DNA of 64,000 nucleotides from contig CM044310.1 of assembly GCA_024291935.2 (NCBI GenBank), positions 116,818,213 through 116,882,212 on the forward strand. The letters are read 5' to 3'. The position numbers and the translations under genes are program-made. Positions 52,550-62,294 of the stretch are shown one piece after another. How positions within the stretch are numbered: the stretch's first letter is position 1; every line of letters begins with the position of its first letter. Source of the DNA: Okapia johnstoni (lineage: Eukaryota; Chordata; Mammalia; Artiodactyla; Giraffidae). The notes under the pieces are model-generated. The model was not told the DNA's origin. It did not search any database and worked only from the letters and a program-made list of their open reading frames with translations.

Positions 52550-53721
52550 ATTTGAAAATGGTTGGAGGCATAAGTGGAATACATTTCTATCAACTGCTAA
52601 GAACAGGAAGGTCTTTTATGTTACTGGTTATCATCTTCCATTTGTTAATATTTCTATTCCTCCCTTTTCTCTTTCTATATCTTAAGCTCTGAGCCTCTCA
52701 GATCGCTCTAGTTCCTCTTGGGGCAGACTCATGAAACTCCAGTGTCTGCCCTTGAAACCACTGTCATGCCCATGATAACTTTCCTCCTGGGAATGAAGTC
52801 TGAGAGAAGCAACACACAAGAGATGGAGCAGGAACAGGATGCTGATGGGGAATAGGCTTTCAGGGGCATGTGCCCGAGGGGCTGGTACCTTTATGGGGTC
52901 ACGATCTGGCCCTCAGATTCACTGGGCTGGAAACTCCATCTTAACTGTGTCCTGTAAATGAATAAACGTGGAAAGGCTGACTCAGGCTTGCTGTAGATGG
53001 GAGTAAAAAATAATGACTGATGTTTATTGAGAATTGGCTATGTAACCAACACATGCTAAGTTCATTCATTTATTCAATGATTATTCACTGAACTCCTACA
53101 GCAGCAAAGGAAACCAACAGGCTCCTGACTTGACAAAGCTCATTCTAGTGGGGGAATACAAGCTTAATAAACAAATAAGCAAGTAACTGTAAAAAGTCAC
53201 ACGAGGAAAGAGCTATAGTAAACTCTCAATAAATATGTATAGAAGAAAGAAAGGAGTCCGAGGGCTGAAGTCACCATTCCAAGGTCATCTGGCTAGCTCA
53301 GGACTCAAAGCCAAGGCTCCAACAGTCAAGTCAGTCTTTATCATTCACTCATACATTTTCTTTATTGATTTGTTCAATATTTACTGAACATATGGAGTGT
53401 GTTAAGTATTGTATCCCTCCTGGCAGGTCCTGGAACGCAGCACGGCAAAAGAGCTAATGGCTAGACTCCACCTTAGGGCAGGAGGAGTAACAGTGAAATG
53501 ATTTGCCTCGGCCCCGCCCCTGCAGGGACCACGGATGACGTAGTACCAAGGCGGGGCTTCTGTCACACTCTCCGTTAGCTTTGCCCGTCTCCGTTGTATC
53601 CACGCCCACCACCAAGGTGGGACAGCTGCAGCTGACAGGTTATCTCGGAGACCAGAAGATTCTCTCATCCTGACCCGCGATCCCCGCTCCCGAGGGCTCA
53701 GTCTCCCACAAAGGGTCGCGC

Positions 53722-53729
53722 TGACGTCA
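53722..53729. promoter_or_regulatory. consensus CRE (TGACGTCA)
   Basis: Perfect palindromic CREB/ATF site about 145 bases downstream of the VRK3 exon 1 donor. A half-site-like tgacgta lies at 53536. Confidence 0.6.
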
Positions 53730-53865
53730 CAGGCACTACGACCGAACTGTGGCTAGGTCCCTACTCCGCCTCGTCTTCCCCTCACATCTGGATCTGGCGA
53801 GCTGAGTGGGCAGACATATATTTGCAGCCAGACTCTCTTGACCCTCCTGGGGAACTGGGACTCAC

Positions 53866-53960
53866 CTTCTCAGTTGCCCGGCGGAAACTTCCGCTAAGGC
53901 GGGAGGCGCTGCGCGCGCATCCTCTCCCCCGAGGGCGGACTGCGCCGGCGCAGCCTTTGC
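53866..53960 (-). other. VRK3: VRK3 5' non-coding exon (5' end approximate)
   Basis: On the reverse strand, GC-rich sequence ends ...gagaag|GTGAGT, a strong donor with its last exon base at 53866. The transcription start is a guess within the CpG-rich block. Confidence 0.5.
53941..53952. promoter_or_regulatory. palindromic NRF1-like site
   Basis: tgcgccggcgca is identical to its reverse complement and close to the NRF1 consensus TGCGCATGCGCA; it lies between the two divergent first exons. Confidence 0.5.
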
Positions 53961-54312
53961 CCACCTCGACTGCCCGTGGGCTGTGCCTGCCTGGGAACGT
54001 TTCCTCCTCAATGTGTTTCCACGGTGACACTCTATTTGTCTCTTTCAGAAATGGAAAACCCTCAGTCTTCTCGAAAAGGCAGAAGGCTGATTTAGTTGCC
54101 CATCAAAAACTGGTCTACAATACCCAAATGCCACCTGGGGCCGATTGTTTTTCTAGTCTATTTCCCAGCGTGCTCAGCGGGCCCGCTAAAGCAAGGAAGC
54201 TGGTGGAGGTGGGAAGACAAGGGAAGGCCTCCGCACAGCCCTCTGGGAAACGGAGTCCTGGCTCTGGCGCAGAGGCTCCTGGGTGGAGTAGTCGTGAAGC
54301 TATTCGCCCGGC

Positions 54313-54322
54313 ACCGGAAGTG
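54313..54322 (+). promoter_or_regulatory. ZNF473: ETS/GABPA consensus site
   Basis: accggaagtg matches the GABPA/ELK core and lies about 100 bases before the ZNF473 exon 1 donor, a common place for it in housekeeping promoters. Confidence 0.6.
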
Positions 54323-54329
54323 GATAAGA

Positions 54330-54413
54330 GGAGGCGCGTGTGAGAGCGGTCTCGTATCCGCCTCCCACCCGGCTGGCGTCGTCTTTGTTTATCCGGTGGA
54401 CTGCAGTCTCGAG
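54330..54413 (+). other. ZNF473: ZNF473 exon 1, non-coding (5' end approximate)
   Basis: GC-rich exon ending ctgcagtctcgag before donor GTGAGG at 54414, just after the ETS site. The start is estimated. Confidence 0.5.
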
Positions 54414-54537
54414 GTGAGGATATACCGGGGCTGGGCTCACAGAGGACTCTCGAGCCTTGTGGGCAAGGTCTTTCCCGAGGGGTGACGGAATGCTCCTGGT
54501 CCGCTGGTTCGGAGTAAAGGATGAGAATCTTGCCAAC

Positions 54538-54645
54538 GTGCTTCCCTGGTAGAACAGTTGGTAAAGAATCCGCCTACAGTGCAGGAACCCAGGTTCGACC
54601 CTGGGTGGGGACATCCCCTGCTAAGGGAATGTGCTTTTGCCTGGT
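54538..54645 (+). repeat. Bov-tA SINE fragment
   Basis: 'gtgcttccctggtagaacag' to 'acatcccctgctaagggaat'; only the head and the start of the BovA part. Confidence 0.78.
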
Positions 54646-54941
54646 AAATCCCTAAAGCCGGCCGTCCTGAGAGGAACGATTCTATTTCATTTTATTCTTG
54701 GATGATGAAACTGAGACTGAAGGAGGTGGTGAGTTGCCTGAAGTCGTTGGCAGAGCTGGGCAGGATCTTGGGGGATGAATAAATGGGAGTTCTTTAGGAA
54801 TTCAAGATATTTACTATTCATTTGAGTGCTGTCTGTGTGCCAGGTGCTGTTGTCACATTTTCTCTTGTAATCTCCGCAGCAGCTACCCCGTCATCAGAAT
54901 TTTCTAGACTTTAGAAAGTTAATAGTGTGTATTTCATAATT

Positions 54942-55344
54942 GGGGCTTCCCAGGTGCCTCAAGGCTTCCCAGTGGTTCAGCGGTAAAGAATCCGCCTGCC
55001 AATTCAGGAGACGTAGGAGACGCGAGTTCTTTTCCTGGGTAGGGAAGATCCCCTGGAGGAGGGCATGGCAACCCACTCCAGTATTCTTGCTTGGGGAATC
55101 TCATGGACAGAGGAGCCTGGCAGGCTACAGTCCCTAGGGTTGCAGTCAGACGCGACTGAGCACAGCGGCACGCAGGTGGCTCAGTGGTGAAGAACCCGCC
55201 TGCCGATGCAGGAGATGCTAGTTTAATCCCTGGATGGGGAAGGAGGAAGAAATGGCAACCTGCTCCAGTGTTCTTTCCTGGGAAACCCCATGGACAGAGA
55301 AGCCTGGCGGGCTACAGTCCATCGGGTCGCAAACCAAACAACAG
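54942..55344 (+). repeat. head-to-tail Bov-tA dimer inserted as one unit
   Basis: Two nearly complete sense copies (54942-55167 and 55168-55344) are joined directly. One pair of 12-base duplications tatttcataatt (54930-54941, 55345-55356) flanks the pair. The first copy also carries a doubled head (two 'gcttccca' starts). Confidence 0.9.
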
Positions 55345-56089
55345 TATTTCATAATTAGGCCACACCCCCAGTGATATCTGGGGCAATTCTTGGAAATTGA
55401 ATATTTCTGCTGGAAAAGGCATTAATATTCACACTCAAGGAGACTAAAGACTATGCATAGCCTGTGGTGATTTGGGTTCAGTTTGACTATCAATTCATGA
55501 TGAAGTTCTGGTTCTAAGCCTTTTGTTTTTAGAACTGCAGACGAGATTGTATGTGGATTGGTTTTTTTCTGCTTCATTTTGTACATGTAGAAAGTGACAC
55601 ACAAAAAGGGTGAATGATGTGGCCGTGGTCCCACACCAGGAAGAGGCAGGACTCCTTGACTCCAGGGCCTAAGACTTTCCAGTCTGGTAATGATTTGCCT
55701 TAAGTTACTATGACAGAGTGGGTGACCTTGAGCTTCACCTCAGGGCTCCAGTTTCCTCCCTCCCAGGGCAAAGAGTTTATGAGATGTGGACAGAATGGGA
55801 TTTGAAAACTGTCCATAGAGTTCTCAAATTCAGATGTCTGTGAGGGCCAGGCAGATAAGGAAATGAAGAGAAGAGTCTGGTGAGGACTGTGGGGCCTCTC
55901 AGAGGGATCATCCCATCTAAGGGGTGGAGAGCTCTAAATGGCTTCCAGCAAACTAGCTCTGTGGGAATGCAGACCCCATGTGGCCAAATCCTAAGATTTT
56001 TCAGAAACTGGAAATCGAATTTTTAGGTGAAATCTCCCAGCTTTTGAGTTTGGGATTACTTAGAAGAATTTTCTGTCAAAACATTCTGT

Positions 56090-56422
56090 GCCAGGGCTTT
56101 CCTTGTGGCTCACTGGTAATAAATCTGCCTGCTAATGTAGGTGACACGGGTTCAATCCCTGGTCTGGAAAGAGCTCACGTGCCATGGAGCGGCTGAGTCT
56201 GTGTGCCACAACTACTACTGAGCCTGCCCTCTAGAGTCTATGAGCCAAAACTGCTGAGGCCTACATGCCCTAGAGCCCGTTCTCCATAACAGGGGAAGCC
56301 ACCACATTGAGAAGCCCACACACCACAGCACAGAGTAGACCCTGCTTGCCATAACTAGAAAAAAGCCTGCACAGCGATAAAGACCCAGTGCAACCAAAAA
56401 TAAAAAAATTTTTTAAAGAAAA
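56090..56422 (+). repeat. long CHR-2-type SINE
   Basis: Sense copy, about 330 bases: 'gggctttccttgtggctcac', 'gtgtgccacaactactactg', 'gacccagtgcaaccaaaaat'. Flanks 'ctgtgccag' and 'ctatgccaag' within related 18-base stretches suggest the target duplication. Confidence 0.82.
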
Positions 56423-56465
56423 ACCAAACACTCTATGCCAAGTCAGGCCAGATAAAACATCTGTG

Positions 56466-56735
56466 GATCAGACATAGAACAGACTTGTGGTTGCCAATTG
56501 GGAGGGGGGCTGAGGGAGGGATGGATTGGGAATTTGGGATTAGCAGATGCAAACTACTGTATATAAGATGGATAACAAGATCCTACTGTATAGCACAGGG
56601 AACTATATTCAGTATCCTATAATAATGGAAAAAATATGAAAAAGAATATACATACACACATATAACTGAATCACTGCTATATACCAGAAACTAATACAAC
56701 ATTGTAAATTAATTATACTTAAAATTTTTTTTTTA
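56466..56735 (+). repeat. L1 3' end fragment
   Basis: 'agcacagggaactatattc', 'taactgaatcactgctat', 'taatacaacattgtaaatt'; ends in a T-run. Confidence 0.78.
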
Positions 56736-56829
56736 AACCTGTGGATTGAATTATACTCACAAGTCAAGTCTTAACCCCTTTGTGAGGAAAATCCTTGTTG
56801 CGTAAAACATTAGCTCTTATTATAGGCCT

Positions 56830-57048
56830 GAGGTTTCTCTGGTGGCTCAGCGGTAAAGAATCTGCCTGAGATGCAGGAGACCCAGGTTCGATCCCTGGGT
56901 TGGAAAGATCCCCTGGAGAAGGGCATGGCAACCCACTCCCATATTCTTGCCTGGAGAATCCCCATGGAGAGAGGAGCCTGGCAGGCGACAGTCCATGGGG
57001 TCGAAAAGAGTTGGACACGACTGAGTGATTTTCACTTCACTTCACTTC
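56830..57048 (+). repeat. Bov-tA SINE, full length
   Basis: Sense copy with an (actt/ttcac)n tail and 8-base duplications ataggcct at 56822-56829 and 57049-57056. Confidence 0.92.
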
Positions 57049-57099
57049 ATAGGCCTATCACATTCCATTATCTGCAGTCACAAAATCTAGAAAGCTCTG

Positions 57100-57950
57100 A
57101 AAACCAAACATTTTTTCCATGAATTTGATGCCTGAACCTGACTAGCAATGCTGTGATTTATTACTTTTAATTATCCTAGCTAGAGTGGATATTTTTACCT
57201 CCACTCTGGGAATATTGAAGTGTTCAGTTATGAAATGCCCCCCTTATTCCCCACCCCCTGCACTGGGATTTTAATGAAATACACCATATATGGTGGATTA
57301 CCTTTTTATAATCTGAAAATTTCTGAATTTAAAGCATACTTGGCCCAGAGGCTTAAGAATTATGGACCCATGGTGTTGCTTCATGATGTGGAATGCTTTC
57401 AACACCCATAGATATATGCCACTTAGGAAGTACATAGAGGCCACGCCAGTGTACAGTGTTTTGCCTGTTATGAGTTGAGAATGACCCAGTGGGCAGTGAC
57501 CATATTTTTTTTTTAAGTGAAGTAAACAGAATGGTAAACATCCTAGTCCACCCTACTTTGTAAGATGAAGTATTGTTTCATGAAGCTTTTGTTCAGTTAT
57601 GTATGCAAATGAGAAGTCATAGTATATATTGTCTATGTTACTGTGGGTCATGGTTAAAAAAAAAGTTGAAGAAATCATGCTGTTGTAGAAATAGCAAGTC
57701 TTGGAGGCTCACCTGAGCTCTAGTCTTAGAGATGATAAAAGTCCCTACTGTGTGCCAGGCACTGTGCCCACAGTGGTGAGCAAGACAGAAGGTTCCAGCA
57801 AGGTGAGAGATCTGAATGTCCACATCTCCCAACTGGGTATTTATGGACTGTACTTAACCCTGACAAGTGCTAAGGAGGGCTGTGAAGTTGCTCTGTAGGC
57901 TCTGAAGTGCTGGGGCTGGGTGCTTTTAGTAAATAGAATTGTTGTGATTC
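57100..57950. other. ZNF473 intron 1, no gene recognised
   Basis: Unique or old repeat sequence; an L2-like phrase ('gtgtgccaggcactgtgccc') near 57752. No exon signature. Confidence 0.4.
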
Positions 57951-57956
57951 CTGCAG

Positions 57957-58163
57957 GGAGACGCACGTCCTCACTCCACCTCCTGCTTCCGGACGTTTTG
58001 GGGGCTCCTTCAGCATGGCCAGAGAGTCAGCCCTAGGAGGAAGGCACGCTTTCTCCCAGTTTCCTAGTCCTTTCTGCTGCCCTGCCAGCCAGGGTTGTGG
58101 AGGGGAAGAAGGGGGAACTTAAATGAGGACCTGGTTGTTGGGTCCCCGTCAGCTACGACTGAG
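57957..58163 (+). CDS. ZNF473: ZNF473 exon 2, site of the lost start codon
   Basis: Acceptor tgattcctgcag, donor GAG|GTGAGT. Its last three codons, ACG ACT GAG (58155-58163), run in phase 0 into exon 3 where human encodes Met-Ala-Glu. No in-frame ATG lies between the upstream TAG and this point. An out-of-frame ATG at about 58013 opens a short frame that stops at a TAA within the exon. Confidence 0.65.
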
Positions 58164-58219
58164 GTGAGTCGAGTGTCCCTCTCATCCCTACCTGCCATCT
58201 CCAGAGGCTGCACATCTGG

Positions 58220-58720
58220 CCTGCCTTGTTCCATCTCACTGTCTTATCATGCCCCCCCTCCCCCAATCAGTCTCAAAGGAAAGCTCTCACCCTGTCACTG
58301 TCCTGCCCAGTACCCTTCCAGAAATCCTTATTGCCCCCTGGACAAAATCCAGGTTTCTCAGCCCATCCCTGCGTGACTTGGGTCCTGCCCCCCTCTTCCC
58401 TCTTCTTCCATTTCCCTCACACAAGCTGTACTATTCCCTTCTTGGCCTTGTGTGAAATGTTACTCCATACTTTCCAGCTTCCTGCCTTTGGTCAGGCTCC
58501 TCCCTCTGCTAGAATATACTGTGGCCACTACCTCCAGCTGGTAAATATTCCACAGCCTTCAAGACTCAGTTTATTCTCCCCACCTTTCCTGGGGAGCGTT
58601 AGCTCCTCCCTGCTTTGGTCTCCCAGGTCACCCCTGCTGCCTCCACTGTAACAAATCTACCAGGTTGGGGTGTCTCTGCCCATATCTGTCAGTCCCATCA
58701 GACTCTGCACTCCACGGGGA
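58220..58720 (+). repeat. L2-like old repeat
   Basis: 'ccttattgccccctggacaaa', 'gacttgggtcctgccccc' and 'cctttggtcaggctcctcc' resemble the L2 3' region. Confidence 0.45.
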
Positions 58721-58814
58721 CAGGTACTAATTGGGACTCATCTCTGGGTCCCAAGGGACATCACTGGTCTGGCACACAGGAAGCTTTGAGGTGTTTGTTG
58801 AATGAATGAATGAA

Positions 58815-59098
58815 AATGGAAATGAAACAGAAACAGACTCACAGAACCAACTTGTGGTTGCAGAGAGGGGAGTGGGTAGGGGAGTGATGGATTGGGAGTT
58901 TTGGAGGAGCAGAGGCAAACTGTTATATATAGAATGGGTAAACAGCAAGGTCCTACTGTATAACTCAGGGAACTATTCAATATCTTGTGATAAACTGTAA
59001 TGGAAAAGAATATGAAAAAGAAAGTATATACAACTGAGTCACTTTTCTGTACAGCAGAAAATAACACATTGTAAATAAACTATGCTTGAATTTTTAAA
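58815..59098 (+). repeat. L1 3' end fragment
   Basis: 'caacttgtggttgcagagag', 'gtcctactgtataactcagg', 'gagtcacttttctgtacagc', 'aacacattgtaaataaac'. Confidence 0.78.
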
Positions 59099-59372
59099 AT
59101 AAAAAAATTTTTTTTAACTTAAAATCTTGAGCAAACACTGAAAAAAGCAAAAGTCAAGGTAGGTGGATGTTACGATGAGGCAGACCTGCCTCTGTGACCT
59201 TGAAGGGACAGCACGTCTCCTTTTCTTGACTCCTTGTCCTTGCCTGGAAAAATGGGGTCTCATATCTGAAGCTTCTCACAAGATAATTTTTGCCAGGGCC
59301 TGGCACATGGCAGGTGAGGGTGCTGAGGAGAGCTGTTGGCCCCTCCCTGACCCCAGTCCTGCTGCATTCCAG

Positions 59373-59499
59373 GAAATTACCACCCTCAAGGACGTAGCCA
59401 TGGACTTCATCTTGGAGAACTGGGAGCAGCTGGGGCAGGGCCAAGGAGACCTATTCTGGGACACGGCGCTGGACAACTACCAGAACCTCTTCCTGCTGA
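59373..59499 (+). CDS. ZNF473: ZNF473 exon 3, KRAB A box
   Basis: 127 nt, the standard KRAB-A exon length, from acceptor tgcattccag to donor GTGAGT. Encodes EITTLKDVAMDFILENWEQL then GQGQGDLFWDTALDNYQNLF. The internal AUG (gccATGg, at Met-Asp-Phe) is the next in-frame start if the normal one is lost; it would remove the start of KRAB. Confidence 0.9.
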
Positions 59500-60827
59500 G
59501 TGAGTCCCACCCCTGCCCTGGGAAGTCACCGCCCTGCTCAGGGATCACCCATAGCTGTCACCCATTGGGTGAGCTCCTGGTTCCTGAGCGCCTCAGTTCA
59601 CTGTGCTCAGTTGCCTGATTCTGCAACATCAGCAGTGCCTGGTGACCTTTTTGATTGTCACCACTTGGGAGGAGTGGAGGGTGTGCTCCTAGAATCCAGT
59701 GGGTAGAGCCCAGGGGTGCTGCCACTCACTCCAGAATTTCAGGGATTATCCAACCCCAAATGTCAGTAGTGCTTGGGAAGAGAAACCTGTGCTTGCCCTC
59801 TAGCTGCATCGGCACTTTCCTCTTCCTCATGGTAGAGGAATTCCCCCAGCTGACACTTGAGGGGCTTCGCTACTTTAGGACAAACTGCGACCCTTTGAGC
59901 ACTCCCTGCCCTCTCCTGCCTGGCTTGCTCACCGCTCATTTTATGGTCTGTCTCCCTCTGCTGGGGTGGGAGCCTCCTGCCGGCAGGGCAGGAACTCGTG
60001 CTGCTCCCTGGTGGAGCCTCTGGGGGCTCAGTGAATAGAAGAGGGAGCAGCAGGAGTCACTGTGTCAGGAACCAGGTCTTGTGCCAGGCCAGCACTTAGA
60101 ATGCTCTCCTCTAGTCCTCCAGACTCTCATCTATGTATATTTATTAGCAGTGTATTCCTTTCCTGTAGCTGCTTTTACAGATGCCACAAATGTGGCTGAA
60201 AACATACACTGACTCTGTTCTGGAGGTGGGTCTAACTGGGCTAAAATCTGGGCATGGGCATAGTTGGCTCCTTCTGGGGGCCGTAGGGGAGAATCTCTTT
60301 CCTTGTCCTCTTTCAGCTAAAAGCCAAATGAAACCTACTTGCTGTGCTCAACGGCCTCTCATCTTTGAAGTCAGCAGTGGCTTTCTCCCCACTGTAGCAT
60401 GCATCCCCTGGTATTACAACTCTGTTCCCGCTCTTGAGGAAGTTTGCAGAGGGTAGGGAGCAGAATTGGTCTTTGTGACCTCCAACACCCATCGTGGGGC
60501 CCATCCTATGGAGGCTTCTGGTATGTCCAGTCCACGGGAGAAGGAGTGAGTCACGGATGACTGAGGAGGTACATGACTCTCCCAGGCAACTCTCTTTTAT
60601 CTCTGAAGAGCTGTTACAGATCCTTTGTATCCCCAGCCCTGGTGGTCACAGCTCTGATCACCCTGGATTGTGACTGGGTCCCTCTTCTCCACTGGGCCAG
60701 GAACCCTGCACAGCTGGATCAGGTGCTGAATAGTCATCAGGAGGGCCAGGAAGTTCCTGCTCAGCAGCCCGAAGGCCCCCCATGCTGATGTCATCTGGTT
60801 GGTGACAATGCCTTTCTCTCCGTACAG
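59500..60827. other. ZNF473: ZNF473 intron 3, no gene recognised
   Basis: No young SINE and no exon-like sequence; a few short open frames without homology that I can name. Confidence 0.45.
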
Positions 60828-60917
60828 ACCCCCTTAGACCCAACCTGACCTTCCATCCAGATGGTGGGGAAAAGCTGGAGGCCCTGGCAAAAGGAAGCCC
60901 AGAGTCAACAGACGCTG
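60828..60917 (+). CDS. ZNF473: ZNF473 exon 4
   Basis: 90 nt, phase 1 to 1, encoding NPLRPNLTFHPDGGEKLEAL then AKGSPESTDA, matching human PRPNLTSHPDG. Acceptor ctccgtacag, donor GTGAGT. Confidence 0.88.
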
Positions 60918-62294
60918 GTGAGTGGGCAGCCAGGGCTTCCCCAGGGGAGGGTAGAGGGAGCTCACGGGGTGTGGTCCTGTGTGGGCCCTTTGTCTTTGGG
61001 ACCTCCACCCCGCCCAGTAGGTCTGCTTACACATCTCCACCCTCTGCTTCTCGGCTTCACTCTGCCACACACTGGCTTCAGGTTGGAGAGCCTCACCCTG
61101 CACACCTTATCTCCATGTACCTCTGTGTTCAGCACGCTGCTGTTCTGGTGCCCTTCCTCTGTCCCCTCTGCATCCTTCCAGACTCAGCAGGGCTCAGCAT
61201 TCCATTCCCTGAGTCAGTCTCTCCTCCTTTCTGTCTTGTGCCCCTTGAGCACTGTGGACTTCCTGGTCTACCTATTTCACCCGCCTTCAGGCAGGCCCAT
61301 CCTTCCTTCCTGGCCCAGCAGATGGCCTGCCTGTTAGTGACTCAAGCCTGGGCCTAAACACTGCTAAGAGCATTCACTCTGCCCTCTCCCAGGCCACAGT
61401 TTCTCTGGGGGATCCGGTTAGGCAGTCAGGATTCCCGGGTGTGATGCTGATTGAGACATCCCTGAAGGCAGAGTCAGGGGCCCTCCCTAGGGTGCCAGCA
61501 GCTTTTCTCATTGTTAGACTGTTCACATGAGGAGAAGGGCCCCTGAACCAGAGGCCATGGTATGGGGGCTGCATGGCTCAGTCTCCACCTGCACACCCTA
61601 GCTGTCAGCAGGCAACTCTGTTCTTGGTTCACCTCTCGTGAGCGTGGACCTTCTGTAGCCTCCTGTTGAGCACACAGGTGTTTCACATGGACCAGGCACC
61701 ATGGGTTTCCCTTTCTGCCACCTTAACATCCAGGCTGACTCTAAGCTTGTGTAACCATATCCAGATAAATCCTCCTGTGGTGACAGTGGTATTGCATTGT
61801 CATCATTTGTACCTCTTTTCCACTGAGTGCACTTCTCTAGGAAGTAGGCCTTAGCTGATGGGGCTGATCATGGCAAATATCCCTCTGGAACCTCCACTGC
61901 TGCCCAGCCCCCCCTCCCCCATTTTTTTTTTCAAATATCTATTTGGCTGTGCTGGGTCTTAGTTGTGTCAAGGTCTGCGTTGTAGCACATGGAATCTAGT
62001 TCCTTGGTCAGGGATTGAAACAGGGTCCCCTGCCTTGGGAGCATGAGTCTTAGCCACTGGGTCACTAAGCAAGTCCCCCAGCTCCCCCTCCTAACACCTC
62101 TTGAAATGGGCTCTTTTTCCTGTGATGCCAGTACCCACTGGATCACCATGCTGGCCCTGTCTCCTTCATCCCCTTCCCAGTTAGGACTGACTCAGGATGC
62201 ATCACCTGTTCTCCTTTTTGTTTGCTCTTAGTCTGCAGCTCCCATCTTTAACCCCCAGGGAACAGGAGACATTTACACTTGCCCTCTCTTTCAG
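60918..62294. other. ZNF473: ZNF473 intron 4
   Basis: Mostly unique with L2-like text around 61100-61330 and one CHR-2 SINE at 61922-62079. No exon seen that could bypass the stop at 62609. Confidence 0.45.
61922..62079 (-). repeat. CHR-2-type SINE
   Basis: Antisense copy: 'ttggctgtgctgggtcttag' to 'gggtcactaagcaagtccc'. Confidence 0.83.

Larger units (their letters stand above)
53490..54420. promoter_or_regulatory. CpG-rich bidirectional VRK3/ZNF473 promoter
   Basis: The only long CpG-dense stretch between the divergent genes, and free of SINEs. It holds a GC box gccccgcccc (53511), a full CRE TGACGTCA (53722), the palindrome tgcgccggcgca (53941, NRF1-like) and an ETS site accggaagtg (54313). 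The VRK3 non-coding exon donor at 53866 and the ZNF473 donor at 54414 sit on opposite strands within it. Confidence 0.8.

Noticed and set aside
7297..60000. dispersed repeats resembling a CRISPR-like array
   Set aside because: Spacing is irregular, orientation mixed and lengths about 100-300 bases; they are SINEs with target-site duplications.
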